Of a stretch of 45,820 nt of DNA, positions 38,779 through 45,820 are shown piece by piece. Under the pieces are notes generated by a model that worked only from the letters and a program-made list of their open reading frames with translations, had not been told where the DNA came from and searched no databases. The stretch covers positions 1-45,820 of the forward strand of contig NZ_BAGG01000107.1 in the NCBI RefSeq assembly GCF_000308695.1, written 5' to 3'. The stretch's first letter is position 1, and each line of letters opens with the position of its first letter. This DNA comes from Nocardia takedensis NBRC 100417. Lineage in GTDB: Bacteria; Actinomycetota; Actinomycetes; Mycobacteriales; Mycobacteriaceae. The position numbers and the translations under genes are program-made.

Positions 38779-40419
38779 GTGAGCAGCGACATCACCGCGA
38801 CGGCGGCCTGGCGGAAACTGCACGAACACTACGACGACGTCGCCGGACGGCACCTGCGGGAGATCTTCGCCGCGGACCCGGCGCGCGGGCGGGAACTGAC
38901 CGTCGCGGTCGGTGACCTGCACATCGACTACAGCAAGCACCGCGTCACGCGGGAAACCCTCGCGCTGCTGGTCGAATTGGCGCGCGAGGCCGGGGTCGAA
39001 CAGCGCCGCGACGCGATGTTCGCGGGCGAGCACATCAACACCTCCGAGGACCGCGCGGTCGGTCACGTCGCGCTGCGACTGCCCGAGGGCGAGGAACTCG
39101 AGATCGACGGTGCCGACGCGGGCCGCGAAGTGCACGAGGTACTGCGCCGGATGGGCGAATTCACCGACGCGCTGCGCTCGGGGGAATGGCGCGGCGCGAC
39201 CGGCGAGCGCATCGCCACGGTCGTCAACATCGGCATCGGCGGTTCGGATCTGGGGCCGGTGATGGTGCACGGCGCGCTGCGCCACTACGCCGACGCGGGG
39301 ATCGCGGCCCGTTTCGTGTCCAACGTCGACCCCGCCGACCTGGTCGCGACACTGGCCGATCTGGACCCGGCCACCACGCTGTTCATCGTCGCCTCCAAGA
39401 CGTTCTCCACGCTGGAGACCCTCACCAACGCCACCGCCGCGCGCCGCTGGCTGGTCGCGGCGCTCGGCGAGGACGCGGTGGCCCGCCACTTCGTCGCGGT
39501 CTCCACCAACGCCGAACGGGTCGCCGCGTTCGGCATCGACACGGCCACCGCCATGTTCGGCTTCTGGGACTGGGTCGGCGGACGCTACTCGGTCGATTCG
39601 GCGATCGGGCTGTCGGTGATGGCCACCGTCGGCCGCGAGCGGTTCGCGCAGTTCCTGGCCGGAATGCACGCCGTCGACGTCCATTTCGCGACCCGGCCGC
39701 TCGAATCCAACGCGCCGGTGCTGCTCGGACTGCTCGGTGTCTGGTACTCGAACTTCTTCGGCGCGGAATCGCGCGCGGTGCTGCCGTATTCGAACGATCT
39801 GGCGCGCTTCCCCGCCTACCTGCAACAGCTGACGATGGAATCCAACGGCAAGTCGGTGCGCGCCGACGGCACCCCGGTCACCACCTCGACCGGCGAGATC
39901 TTCTGGGGCGAACCCGGCACCAACGGCCAACACGCCTTCTACCAACTGCTGCACCAGGGCACCCGGCTCATCCCCGCCGACTTCCTCGGATTCGCCCGGC
40001 CCACCGACGATCTGCCCACCGTCGACGGGTCCGGCAGCATGCACGACATCCTGATGAGCAACCTGTTCGCCCAGACCAAGGTGCTCGCCTTCGGCAAGAC
40101 CGCCGAGGAGATCGCCGCCGAAGGCGCCGATCCGGCCGTGGTGCCGCACAAGGTGATGCCCGGCAACCGTCCCAGCACCACCATCCTGGCCCCGCTGCTG
40201 ACGCCGTCGGTGATCGGACAGCTGATCGCGCTCTACGAACACCAGGTCTTCGTGGAAGGCGTCATCTGGGGCATCGACAGCTTCGACCAGTGGGGCGTCG
40301 AACTCGGCAAACAGCAGGCCCTCGCGCTCGAACCCCTGCTCACCTCGACCGAAGAACCGGCCTCGCAGGGCGATTCGTCCACCGACGGGCTCATAGACTG
40401 GTACCGCGCGCACCGCTGA
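38779..40419 (+). CDS. pgi: Glucose-6-phosphate isomerase
   Basis: 546-residue Pgi, which interconverts glucose-6-phosphate and fructose-6-phosphate. Signature motifs are VVNIGIGGSDLGPVMV, ASKTFSTLET, the GRYSVDSAIG region, FGAESRAVLPYSNDL with the catalytic Glu nearby in QLTMESNGKS, GTNGQHAFYQLLHQGT with catalytic His, and VWGIDSFDQWGVELGK-like IWGIDSFDQWGVELGK. The GTG at 38779 was preferred over the GTG at 38758 because family homology begins at DITATAAW. It ends three bases from the convergent channel gene. Confidence 0.97.
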   Translation: MSSDITATAAWRKLHEHYDDVAGRHLREIFAADPARGRELTVAVGDLHIDYSKHRVTRETLALLVELAREAGVEQRRDAMFAGEHINTSEDRAVGHVALRLPEGEELEIDGADAGREVHEVLRRMGEFTDALRSGEWRGATGERIATVVNIGIGGSDLGPVMVHGALRHYADAGIAARFVSNVDPADLVATLADLDPATTLFIVASKTFSTLETLTNATAARRWLVAALGEDAVARHFVAVSTNAERVAAFGIDTATAMFGFWDWVGGRYSVDSAIGLSVMATVGRERFAQFLAGMHAVDVHFATRPLESNAPVLLGLLGVWYSNFFGAESRAVLPYSNDLARFPAYLQQLTMESNGKSVRADGTPVTTSTGEIFWGEPGTNGQHAFYQLLHQGTRLIPADFLGFARPTDDLPTVDGSGSMHDILMSNLFAQTKVLAFGKTAEEIAAEGADPAVVPHKVMPGNRPSTTILAPLLTPSVIGQLIALYEHQVFVEGVIWGIDSFDQWGVELGKQQALALEPLLTSTEEPASQGDSSTDGLIDWYRAHR

Positions 40420-40422
40420 CCG

Positions 40423-40983
40423 TCACGGCGTCTCCTCGGCGCGCGGGGGCGCTGCGCGTTCGGCCACGGCCTCCAACCTGCGCGCGATACCGGTGCTGGC
40501 CACCGCCAGCAGAGTGCCGATGACGACCAGGTCGAACACGATCTGGATCATCGTGGCGATGCGCGCCGCCTGCCCCGTCGCGCTGATGTCGCCGTAGCCG
40601 ACCGTGCCGAGGGTGACGATCGTGTAGTAGAGGGCGTCGGTGCGCGTCACCAAGCCGTCGAACTGGTCCGGGTAGGTGATCGCGAGCCGGTAGTAGTAGA
40701 TCGCGAAGAACATCACCACCACCGACAACAACAGCAGGATGCCGTCGACCCGCCCGCCGGTGGCGGCGGGATCGGCGATGAAGCGCCGCAACCGCCGCCA
40801 GGTCAGCCAGATCAGGCCGCCCACCCCCACCAGGAACACGACCAAACCCACGATCCGGCTCGCGATCGGATCGTCGGCGCTCCACTTCAACGGGATGCCG
40901 TAGAAGATGAGCAGCGCACACACGATGCTGAGCGCGTTGTGCAACGCATGCTTGCCCTTGGAGGTCCTCCGGTGCCGCCTCAT
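40423..40983 (-). CDS. Two-pore-domain-type potassium channel (Ion_trans_2)
   Basis: 186-residue membrane protein. Helices are at about 15-30, 43-62 and 81-104, then the pore helix and selectivity filter TVGYGD (127-132), then a last helix (143-165). TVGYGD is diagnostic for K+ channels. Both termini appear cytoplasmic, and no RCK domain follows, so gating is by an unknown mechanism. Probable tetramer for K+ leak or uptake. Confidence 0.9.
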   Translation of the reverse strand: MRRHRRTSKGKHALHNALSIVCALLIFYGIPLKWSADDPIASRIVGLVVFLVGVGGLIWLTWRRLRRFIADPAATGGRVDGILLLLSVVVMFFAIYYYRLAITYPDQFDGLVTRTDALYYTIVTLGTVGYGDISATGQAARIATMIQIVFDLVVIGTLLAVASTGIARRLEAVAERAAPPRAEETP

Positions 40984-41155
40984 CCGTCCATGATCACCCC
41001 GCTACCCCCCGGCAACCGGGAACACGCGGGTCATCCGGCGTCATCGGCGGGCGGACAGGGGTATCGAAGGGTCGGTCCTACAGTCCGACCACCCGGTCTA
41101 CGCCGCCTATGTCGGCAAGCCCGGCCCGGAGAAGGCACTGGCCTCACGCAATCCC

Positions 41156-41509
41156 GTGACCTACCACGAAGACGTCACCCCGGGACTGGGACGACAGTGC
41201 TTGTGCGGGTGCGGCACCGAGGTCCGCGGATCGCACTTCGTCCCCGGCCACGACCAGATCGCCTTGCACAAGCGCGTGGCCCAGATCGGAAGTATCCCGG
41301 AGTTCATCGAGTGGTTCGACACGCTGTGGGAATCTTCGACGCCGAGACTCGGCGCCACCCACACGCTGCGCTCTCCCGGCGTAGCCGAGATCACGATCCA
41401 TCCGGACGGCACGGTGGGGCTCACTTTCACGCCGTCCGAGTCCGCCGGAGCACTCACGGAGGCCGACGCCGACAGGTCCCGTCGCGACCGCGGCGGAACG
41501 CCCGGATAG
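41156..41509 (+). CDS. Small Cys-rich (CLCGCG) protein, probably 5'-truncated
   Basis: The frame from GTG 41156 gives 117 residues with CLCGCGTEVRGSHFVPGHDQ, a compact likely zinc-binding motif, then an acidic C-terminus. The frame stays open upstream to 40994 and reads like protein (VYAAYVGKPGPEKALASRNP), but no ATG, GTG or TTG exists before 41156. Either the start is lost, as in a broken gene, or a non-standard codon such as ATC at 41063 is used. I do not recognise the family beyond the Cys motif, which I have seen in small hypothetical actinobacterial proteins. It lies before an Abi-like gene with a terminator between them. Confidence 0.5.
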   Translation: MTYHEDVTPGLGRQCLCGCGTEVRGSHFVPGHDQIALHKRVAQIGSIPEFIEWFDTLWESSTPRLGATHTLRSPGVAEITIHPDGTVGLTFTPSESAGALTEADADRSRRDRGGTPG

Positions 41510-41540
41510 GCCGTCCAGAGCACCTGCCCGTAACGAAAAA

Positions 41541-41575
41541 GACCCCCAGGCCTGCTGGCTCTGGGGGTTACTTTT
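41541..41575 (+). terminator. Intrinsic terminator upstream of the Abi-like gene
   Basis: An eight-bp stem ACCCCCAG with CTGGGGGT (41542-41549 with 41561-41568) is extended by an inner GCC/GGC, followed by TTACTTTT. An A-run precedes it, so it could act in both directions. It isolates the Abi-like gene. Confidence 0.75.
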
Positions 41576-41635
41576 CATGCTTTCGCGAGGTATCAAGCCC
41601 TCGCCTCTGACAGCCAGGGTAACAAGGAGTCCGTC

Positions 41636-42421
41636 GTGCTACAAGACCAGTCGGTCGCCGTCATCACAGATCACATCGCGACCGCACGATACGCCACCTA
41701 CCTCGCACCTACGGGCGGCGACGACCGCCGAGCGCTCGCCCTGTACCGATGGAACATCGAGATGAGCGGTGCCCTACAGGAGGCGACTGGTATCGCCGAG
41801 GTCTTCCTTCGCAATGCGATGGACGCACAACTGCGCCGCTGGAACGCGGCCCAACCGCCCCGCGGAACCCTGATCTACAACCATGAGTGGGTTCGGAACC
41901 CCGCGGGCTCGCTCTACGCGATCTTGAACCCGAATTCGCGGAGGAAGCTGTCCGACGGCAGGACGATCAAGATCCAGCACGTCACCTACAACGACGTTCT
42001 GAGCCGAGCCCAAGATGCCGCGCACACTCGCCTGCCGGGGCATCGTCGACACGGACATCCCATCGACCACGACGACATCGTCGCGCACATGAACTTCGGC
42101 ACTTGGACGAAATTGCTCCCCCGCAAGGACCTCACCGACTCCTCGGGTATCGGCCCCCGTGCGCAGCGGACGCTGTGGATCGACGCACTCGACAAAGCGT
42201 TTCCGAATCATTCCGACCCCTTGGTGGTCAGGTACTGGGTCGAACGCCTGCACAAGCTGCGGAATCGCGTGGCGCACCTCGAACCCCTCTGTGACACCGA
42301 TGTCATGGGTTACCACCGCACGGTCGCCCGCCTCCTCAACGCCATCGAACCATCGTTGGGCTCTTGGTATTCGGGGATCAGCCGCGTCCCCATGGTGTAC
42401 AGACAGAAGCCCGTGCCCTGA
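41636..42421 (+). CDS. Abi-like protein with HEPN-type RNxxxH motif
   Basis: 261-residue cytoplasmic protein of the Abi_2/AbiF-like group as far as I can judge. The N-terminal helix region YRWNIEMSGALQEATGIAEVFLRNAMDAQL resembles this family in pieces, and KLRNRVAHLEPL contains RNxxxH, the catalytic signature of HEPN ribonucleases. Abi proteins abort phage infection by cleaving RNA or otherwise stopping growth. The GTG start follows AAGGAG by six bases. The codon usage is less G/C-biased than the flanking core genes, in keeping with acquired defence. No antitoxin gene is evident next to it. Confidence 0.7.
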   Translation: MLQDQSVAVITDHIATARYATYLAPTGGDDRRALALYRWNIEMSGALQEATGIAEVFLRNAMDAQLRRWNAAQPPRGTLIYNHEWVRNPAGSLYAILNPNSRRKLSDGRTIKIQHVTYNDVLSRAQDAAHTRLPGHRRHGHPIDHDDIVAHMNFGTWTKLLPRKDLTDSSGIGPRAQRTLWIDALDKAFPNHSDPLVVRYWVERLHKLRNRVAHLEPLCDTDVMGYHRTVARLLNAIEPSLGSWYSGISRVPMVYRQKPVP

Positions 42422-42540
42422 TCTCTCCGGGGGCCGGCGCGGCCGAATCACACGAATCCACAGGGCCGGCAAGGGTGTCACGTGCCCGGCATTCTTCGCC
42501 CGGCAGCGCTGGTCGAGCACGGTTCGGGCGCATGCCCGGA

Positions 42541-43197
42541 TCAGCCGAGAAGTCGGTAGTGGTCGGCGTCGGGGCGGAGGACGAGGTCGGCGCGGTGACG
42601 GGTGCGGGCGACCAGGTCGGCGTTGGGTAGGTCGCTGTCGTGGACCTTCGTGTGGGCGGCGGCTGGGGTTCGGCCACCGCGCAGATGACGGTCGAGCAGG
42701 CGGCGTTCGAGGTCGGGACGGTCGGCGTCGAGGTACCAGCACGCGTCGAGCAAGGGGCGGACCGGTGCCCACGGTCCGTCGGCGAGCAGGTAGTTGCCTT
42801 CGGTGACGGCGATCGGTTCGTCGGTGAAGACCACCCCCGCCTCGGTGGGTTCTTCGAGGGCGCGGTCGAAGGTCGGCCAGGGGACGGGGTCACCGAGCAG
42901 GCGCAGGCGGCGCAGGGCCGCGACGTAGCCCGCCGCGTCGAAGGTGTCCGGTTCGCCCTTGCGCGCCAGCGCGGCACGCGCCCGCAGTTCCGCGTTGGTG
43001 AGGTGGAAGCCGTCCATGGGCGCGATGCGCGCGGTCGCGGGTCCGAGTTCCGCGCAGAGCGCTTCGGCCAGCGTGGATTTCCCCGCGCCGGGCGGGCCGG
43101 CGATTCCGAGCACGTACCGCTGATCCGCCGGGCGCGCGCTCGCCGCGGCCCGCACCCGCTCGGCCAGGTCCGTCACCGACTCCACGCGCCCACTCAC
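42541..43197 (-). CDS. Nucleoside/pantothenate-type P-loop kinase
   Basis: 218-residue kinase with Walker A GPPGAGKST (34-42), the substrate motif PMDGFHLTNAEL typical of the PanK/uridine kinase-like group, TEGNYLL, and WYLDADRPDLERRLLDRHL with a lid-type Arg set. Such YggC/FrcK-like proteins phosphorylate a small sugar, nucleoside or pantothenate-like substrate; which one is not known. The size is normal. It lies between the Abi-like gene and the AidB-like gene without an operon partner. Confidence 0.85.
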   Translation of the reverse strand: MSGRVESVTDLAERVRAAASARPADQRYVLGIAGPPGAGKSTLAEALCAELGPATARIAPMDGFHLTNAELRARAALARKGEPDTFDAAGYVAALRRLRLLGDPVPWPTFDRALEEPTEAGVVFTDEPIAVTEGNYLLADGPWAPVRPLLDACWYLDADRPDLERRLLDRHLRGGRTPAAAHTKVHDSDLPNADLVARTRHRADLVLRPDADHYRLLG

Positions 43198-43305
43198 CGG
43201 CCGAAACTACCGCACCCAGGGCTACCGCCCATCGCGGTGACTCGCACCGGGACGGTCAAACACCCGCGGTCGGGTCGATCGCCACGCGGCTGTCCGTGGC
43301 GAACC

Positions 43306-43416
43306 GTCGGCGGCCGACCGAACCACGACCCGCCCCTAGCCACGCACCCCTCCAGGCGGACGTCAGCGGCCAACCGAACCCACGACCCGGCCCCGTAGTC
43401 ATGCGCCTGTCCGGCG
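43306..43416. repeat. Imperfect tandem repeat of about 55 bp
   Basis: Two copies (43306-43358 and 43362-43416) share GTC, CGGCC, ACCGAACC, ACGACCCG, CCCC, TAG, CA, GC, TCC and GGCG in order, with small indels. They occupy the gap between the kinase gene and the AidB-like gene. No coding or known regulatory role is visible. Confidence 0.5.
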
Positions 43417-43436
43417 AACCGTCATCCACCCGGGCC

Positions 43437-45059
43437 TCAGGCGACGAACGCGCGCTCCACGATGGCGGCGGTGTCGACGCCGGTGGGCAGGGTGCCGAAG
43501 GCGATGCCCCAGTCGTCGCCGAGACGGCTCGCGCAGAAGGCGTCGGCGACGGCGGGGTGACCGTGGCGGACCAGTTGCGCGCCTTGCAGGACCAGCGCCA
43601 TCAGTTCGACCACGCGGCGGGCGCGGTATTCGATGTCCTCGAGGTCGGACAGTTCTTTGCCGAGGCGGGCGATGGCGTCGTCCAGGCGCGGGTTCTCGCC
43701 CTTGGCGCGGGTGACCTCCTCGAAGTACGCCTCGACCGTCTCGGGTTGGCGTCCCATCGCGCGCAGCGCGTCGAGGGCGGCGACGTTGCCGGAGCCTTCC
43801 CAGATCGACATGAGCGGGGCCTCCCGGTAGAGGCGGGGCATGCCGGATTCCTCGGCGTAGCCGTTGCCGCCCAGGCATTCCAGGGCTTCGGCGGCGTGCG
43901 CGGGGGCGCGTTTGCAGACCCAGTACTTGGTGACGGCCAGCGCGATGCGGCGCAGCGCCGATTCCTTCGCGTCCGTGCCCGCCCGGTCGGTGGCTCCGGC
44001 CAGGCGCATCATCACCGTGGTGGCGGCGTCGGATTCGATGACCAGGTCGGCCAGGACGTTGCGCATGGCGGGTTGGTCGATCAGCTTCGCGCCGAACGCT
44101 TCCCGGTGTCGGGCGTGGTGCACGGCGTTGACCGCGCCGACCCGCATGCCGGTGGCGGATCCGATGACGCAGTCGAGTCTGGTCATGTTGACCATCTCGA
44201 TGATGGTCTTGACGCCCGCGCCCTCGCCGCCGACCAGCCAACCGGTCGCGTTGTCGTATTCGATCTCGGCGGAGGCGTTGGATTTGTTGCCGAGTTTGTC
44301 CTTGAGCCGTTGGATGCGGATCGGGTTGCGGGCGCCGTCGGGCAGGACGCGCGGCAGCAGGAAACAGGACAGTCCGCCGGGAGCCTGGGCGAGGGTGAGG
44401 AACATGTCGGACATGGGCGCGGAGGTGAACCACTTGTGCCCGACGATCCGGTAGCTGCCGTCGGGCCGGGGTGTGGCGGTGGTGGTGTTGGCGCGGACGT
44501 CCGAGCCGCCCTGTTTCTCGGTCATCGACATGCCCGCGATCAGTCCGGCCTTGGTGGACGGTTCGCGCAGCCCGAACTCGTAGACGCGACTGCCCAGCAG
44601 GGGTTCGTAGCGGGCGGCGAGTTCGGGGTTGTGGCGCAGCGCGGGGATCACCGCGTAGGTCATCGAGATCGGGCACATGTGGCCGGCGTCGGCGAAACCC
44701 CAGGTGTAGAACTTGGCGGCGCGGGCGACGTGCGTGCCGGGGCGGTCGTCGAGCCACGGACTGCCGTGCAGTCCGGCGCCGACCGCGACCCGCATCAGTT
44801 CGTGCCAGGACGGATGGAATTCGACCTCGTCGACGCGGTGGCCGTAGCGGTCGTGGGTGCGCAGGACCGGCGGGTATTCGTTGGCCAGGCGTCCCCGGTC
44901 CTGGACCTCGGCGGTGCCGGCGAGTTCGCCGAGTTCGCGCACCTCGGTCTCGGCCCAGCCCGCGCCTTCGCGGTGCAGGCCCTCGAGCAGCGCGGGATTG
45001 CGGCCGGTGTCGAACGGGGTGATCGGCGGGACCTGGTTGAACACTTCATGCGTCGACAT
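43437..45059 (-). CDS. AidB-like acyl-CoA dehydrogenase family protein
   Basis: 540-residue flavoprotein of the acyl-CoA dehydrogenase superfamily. The AidB-type long N-terminus (VFNQVPPITPFDTGRNPAL) is followed by GMSMTEKQGGSDVRANTTTA (FAD-binding), HKWFTSAPMSDMF, and ALECLGGNGYAEESGMPRLYREAPLMSIWEGSGNV in pieces. AidB of E. coli is part of the response to DNA alkylation and binds DNA, although its true substrate is unknown. A DNA-binding tail is not obvious here. The start overlaps the stop of a TetR gene by 14 bases, so it is under that regulator. Confidence 0.9.
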   Translation of the reverse strand: MSTHEVFNQVPPITPFDTGRNPALLEGLHREGAGWAETEVRELGELAGTAEVQDRGRLANEYPPVLRTHDRYGHRVDEVEFHPSWHELMRVAVGAGLHGSPWLDDRPGTHVARAAKFYTWGFADAGHMCPISMTYAVIPALRHNPELAARYEPLLGSRVYEFGLREPSTKAGLIAGMSMTEKQGGSDVRANTTTATPRPDGSYRIVGHKWFTSAPMSDMFLTLAQAPGGLSCFLLPRVLPDGARNPIRIQRLKDKLGNKSNASAEIEYDNATGWLVGGEGAGVKTIIEMVNMTRLDCVIGSATGMRVGAVNAVHHARHREAFGAKLIDQPAMRNVLADLVIESDAATTVMMRLAGATDRAGTDAKESALRRIALAVTKYWVCKRAPAHAAEALECLGGNGYAEESGMPRLYREAPLMSIWEGSGNVAALDALRAMGRQPETVEAYFEEVTRAKGENPRLDDAIARLGKELSDLEDIEYRARRVVELMALVLQGAQLVRHGHPAVADAFCASRLGDDWGIAFGTLPTGVDTAAIVERAFVA

Positions 45060-45684
45060 CGGGGTCTCCTGTTTCCTGGGCGAGACGGCCCTCGCGCACG
45101 CCGAGCGCGCGCAGGGCGAAGGACACGAGTTCGGGGATGACGGATTCGCCCTGCGGGGCGGCGGCGAGCGGACCGACGAGCACTTCGCCGATCGCGCCGA
45201 CCAGGGCGGTGGCGGTGGTGCGCGGGTCCTGGGCGGGCAGTTCGCCGCGCGCGACGCCCTCGGCGACGGCCGATTCGAAGGATTCGGCGAAGGCGAGGCG
45301 GAAGCGCAGACGTTCGGCGTCGACGGCGGCGTCGACCGGTTCGGCCAGCAGCACGTAGGCCAGTCGGGGGTTCTTCAGGGCGCGGCCGGCGAAGGTCTCC
45401 ACGGCCGCGACGACCCGTTCCACGGCGCCGCCGGTGGCCGCGGCGGCCGAGACGGCGGCGACTTCGCGGGCCACCACGGTGCGGAAGACGGCGGTGACCA
45501 GATCGGCTTTGCCGTCGTGGTGCCGGTAGACGGTGCCGGTCGCCACGCCCGCCTCTTGGGCGACCGCGGCGACCGACAGCCCGGCGAAGCCTTCGCGGGA
45601 CAGCACGCGCGCGGCGGCCTGCACGATCTGTGCGGCCTGCGCGTCGAGTCGAGCCTGGACGGCGGGGGTCCTGCGGTACGCCAC
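45046..45684 (-). CDS. TetR-family regulator of the AidB-like gene
   Basis: 212-residue TetR-type repressor with helix-turn-helix LSVAAVAQEAGVATGTVYRHHDGKADLV near residues 40-67 (given in part) and a TetR C-terminal domain. The GTG at 45684 was chosen because the frame upstream runs through a perfect palindrome that looks like its operator; no ribosome binding site is then available, so the mRNA may be leaderless. The gene overlaps the AidB-like gene downstream. Autoregulation is likely. Confidence 0.85.
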   Translation of the reverse strand: MAYRRTPAVQARLDAQAAQIVQAAARVLSREGFAGLSVAAVAQEAGVATGTVYRHHDGKADLVTAVFRTVVAREVAAVSAAAATGGAVERVVAAVETFAGRALKNPRLAYVLLAEPVDAAVDAERLRFRLAFAESFESAVAEGVARGELPAQDPRTTATALVGAIGEVLVGPLAAAPQGESVIPELVSFALRALGVREGRLAQETGDPDVDA

Positions 45685-45686
45685 GC

Positions 45687-45713
45687 AAGAAGTGAACCAT
45701 CGATTCACTTCTT
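45687..45713. promoter_or_regulatory. Palindromic TetR operator
   Basis: AAGAAGTGAA and its perfect reverse complement TTCACTTCTT are separated by seven bases and end three bases before the regulator start. The position, between divergent genes, fits an operator that controls the tetR-aidB-like pair and perhaps the gene starting at 45797. Confidence 0.75.
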
Positions 45714-45796
45714 CACACAAGGGCGGCCGCGCCGTAGGGTCGGACTGTGATGTGCGCCGCGGCACCGCGCGGCCCGACAGCGACCAGGAGCGCCCG

Positions 45797-45820
45797 ATGC
45801 CAGTGCGAGTCGAACGATCC
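45797..45820 (+). CDS. Start of a rightward gene cut by the window end
   Basis: ATG at 45797 follows CAGGAG by seven bases and opens MPVRVERS before the window ends. Such a start is often seen in enoyl-CoA hydratases, and one beside an acyl-CoA dehydrogenase would make sense, but eight residues cannot prove it. Confidence 0.35.

Noticed and set aside
41521..41600. Attachment site of a mobile element at the terminator before the Abi-like gene
   Set aside because: The short inverted repeat has a T-rich tail typical of a terminator; no integrase, tRNA target or second copy of the sequence was seen in the window.

Overview
The window is high-GC actinobacterial chromosome of the Mycobacteriales type, most likely Nocardia or a close relative (genus is an inference from gene content and codon use). 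Two blocks are recognisably syntenic with Mycobacterium tuberculosis: mprA-mprB-pepD-moaB at the left end (Rv0981-Rv0984), and the series purH-purN-perM-DUF5336 protein-sucD-sucC-M23 peptidase-uvrD1-chorismate mutase-pgi in the right half (around Rv0957 to Rv0946c). Accessory genes are inserted between and beside these blocks.

Layout. 1-4790: MprAB envelope-stress two-component system, its HtrA protease target and a MoaB-like protein, with MprA-box-like direct repeats before mprA and before pepD, and a small downstream frame that has no normal start codon. 5091-10529: a conservon (CvnA-D: NIT-domain histidine kinase, roadblock protein, DUF742 protein, small GTPase) followed by an MHYT-like membrane protein and a coiled-coil protein. 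10927-13767: a divergent zinc-starvation module with two Zur-like boxes. It encodes six alternative ribosomal proteins (L32, L31, L28, L33, S14, S18) and a CobW/Mrf-like protein with a degenerate P-loop.

14187-20716 is the most interesting part: a FabH-like ketosynthase next to an AvrD-family (syringolide synthase-like) protein, then a TetR regulator, a P-loop NTPase, a 14-helix MFS exporter, a HAD phosphatase and a second P-loop NTPase. The inventory parallels gamma-butyrolactone signalling (acyl supply, condensing enzyme, phosphatase, exporter, TetR receptor). I infer a cassette that makes and exports a syringolide- or butenolide-like acyl-sugar signal. Its upstream region is AT-rich, with a CRP-like site and an 11-bp direct repeat.

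20798-40419 is mostly core metabolism and envelope: a lipoprotein, two TIGR01777-type epimerases (one fused to a SRPBCC domain), purN/purH, PerM, a DUF5336 protein, succinyl-CoA synthetase, a Trp-repeat M23 peptidase preceded by a coupled small ORF, UvrD1, chorismate mutase, an aldehyde dehydrogenase and glucose-6-phosphate isomerase. 40423-45820 is more accessory: a K+ channel, a 5'-truncated Cys-rich small protein, an Abi-like protein with a HEPN-type RNxxxH motif, a nucleoside/pantothenate-type kinase, an AidB-like acyl-CoA dehydrogenase with its TetR regulator and palindromic operator, and the first codons of one further gene. I saw no rRNA, tRNA, CRISPR array, transposase or phage gene.
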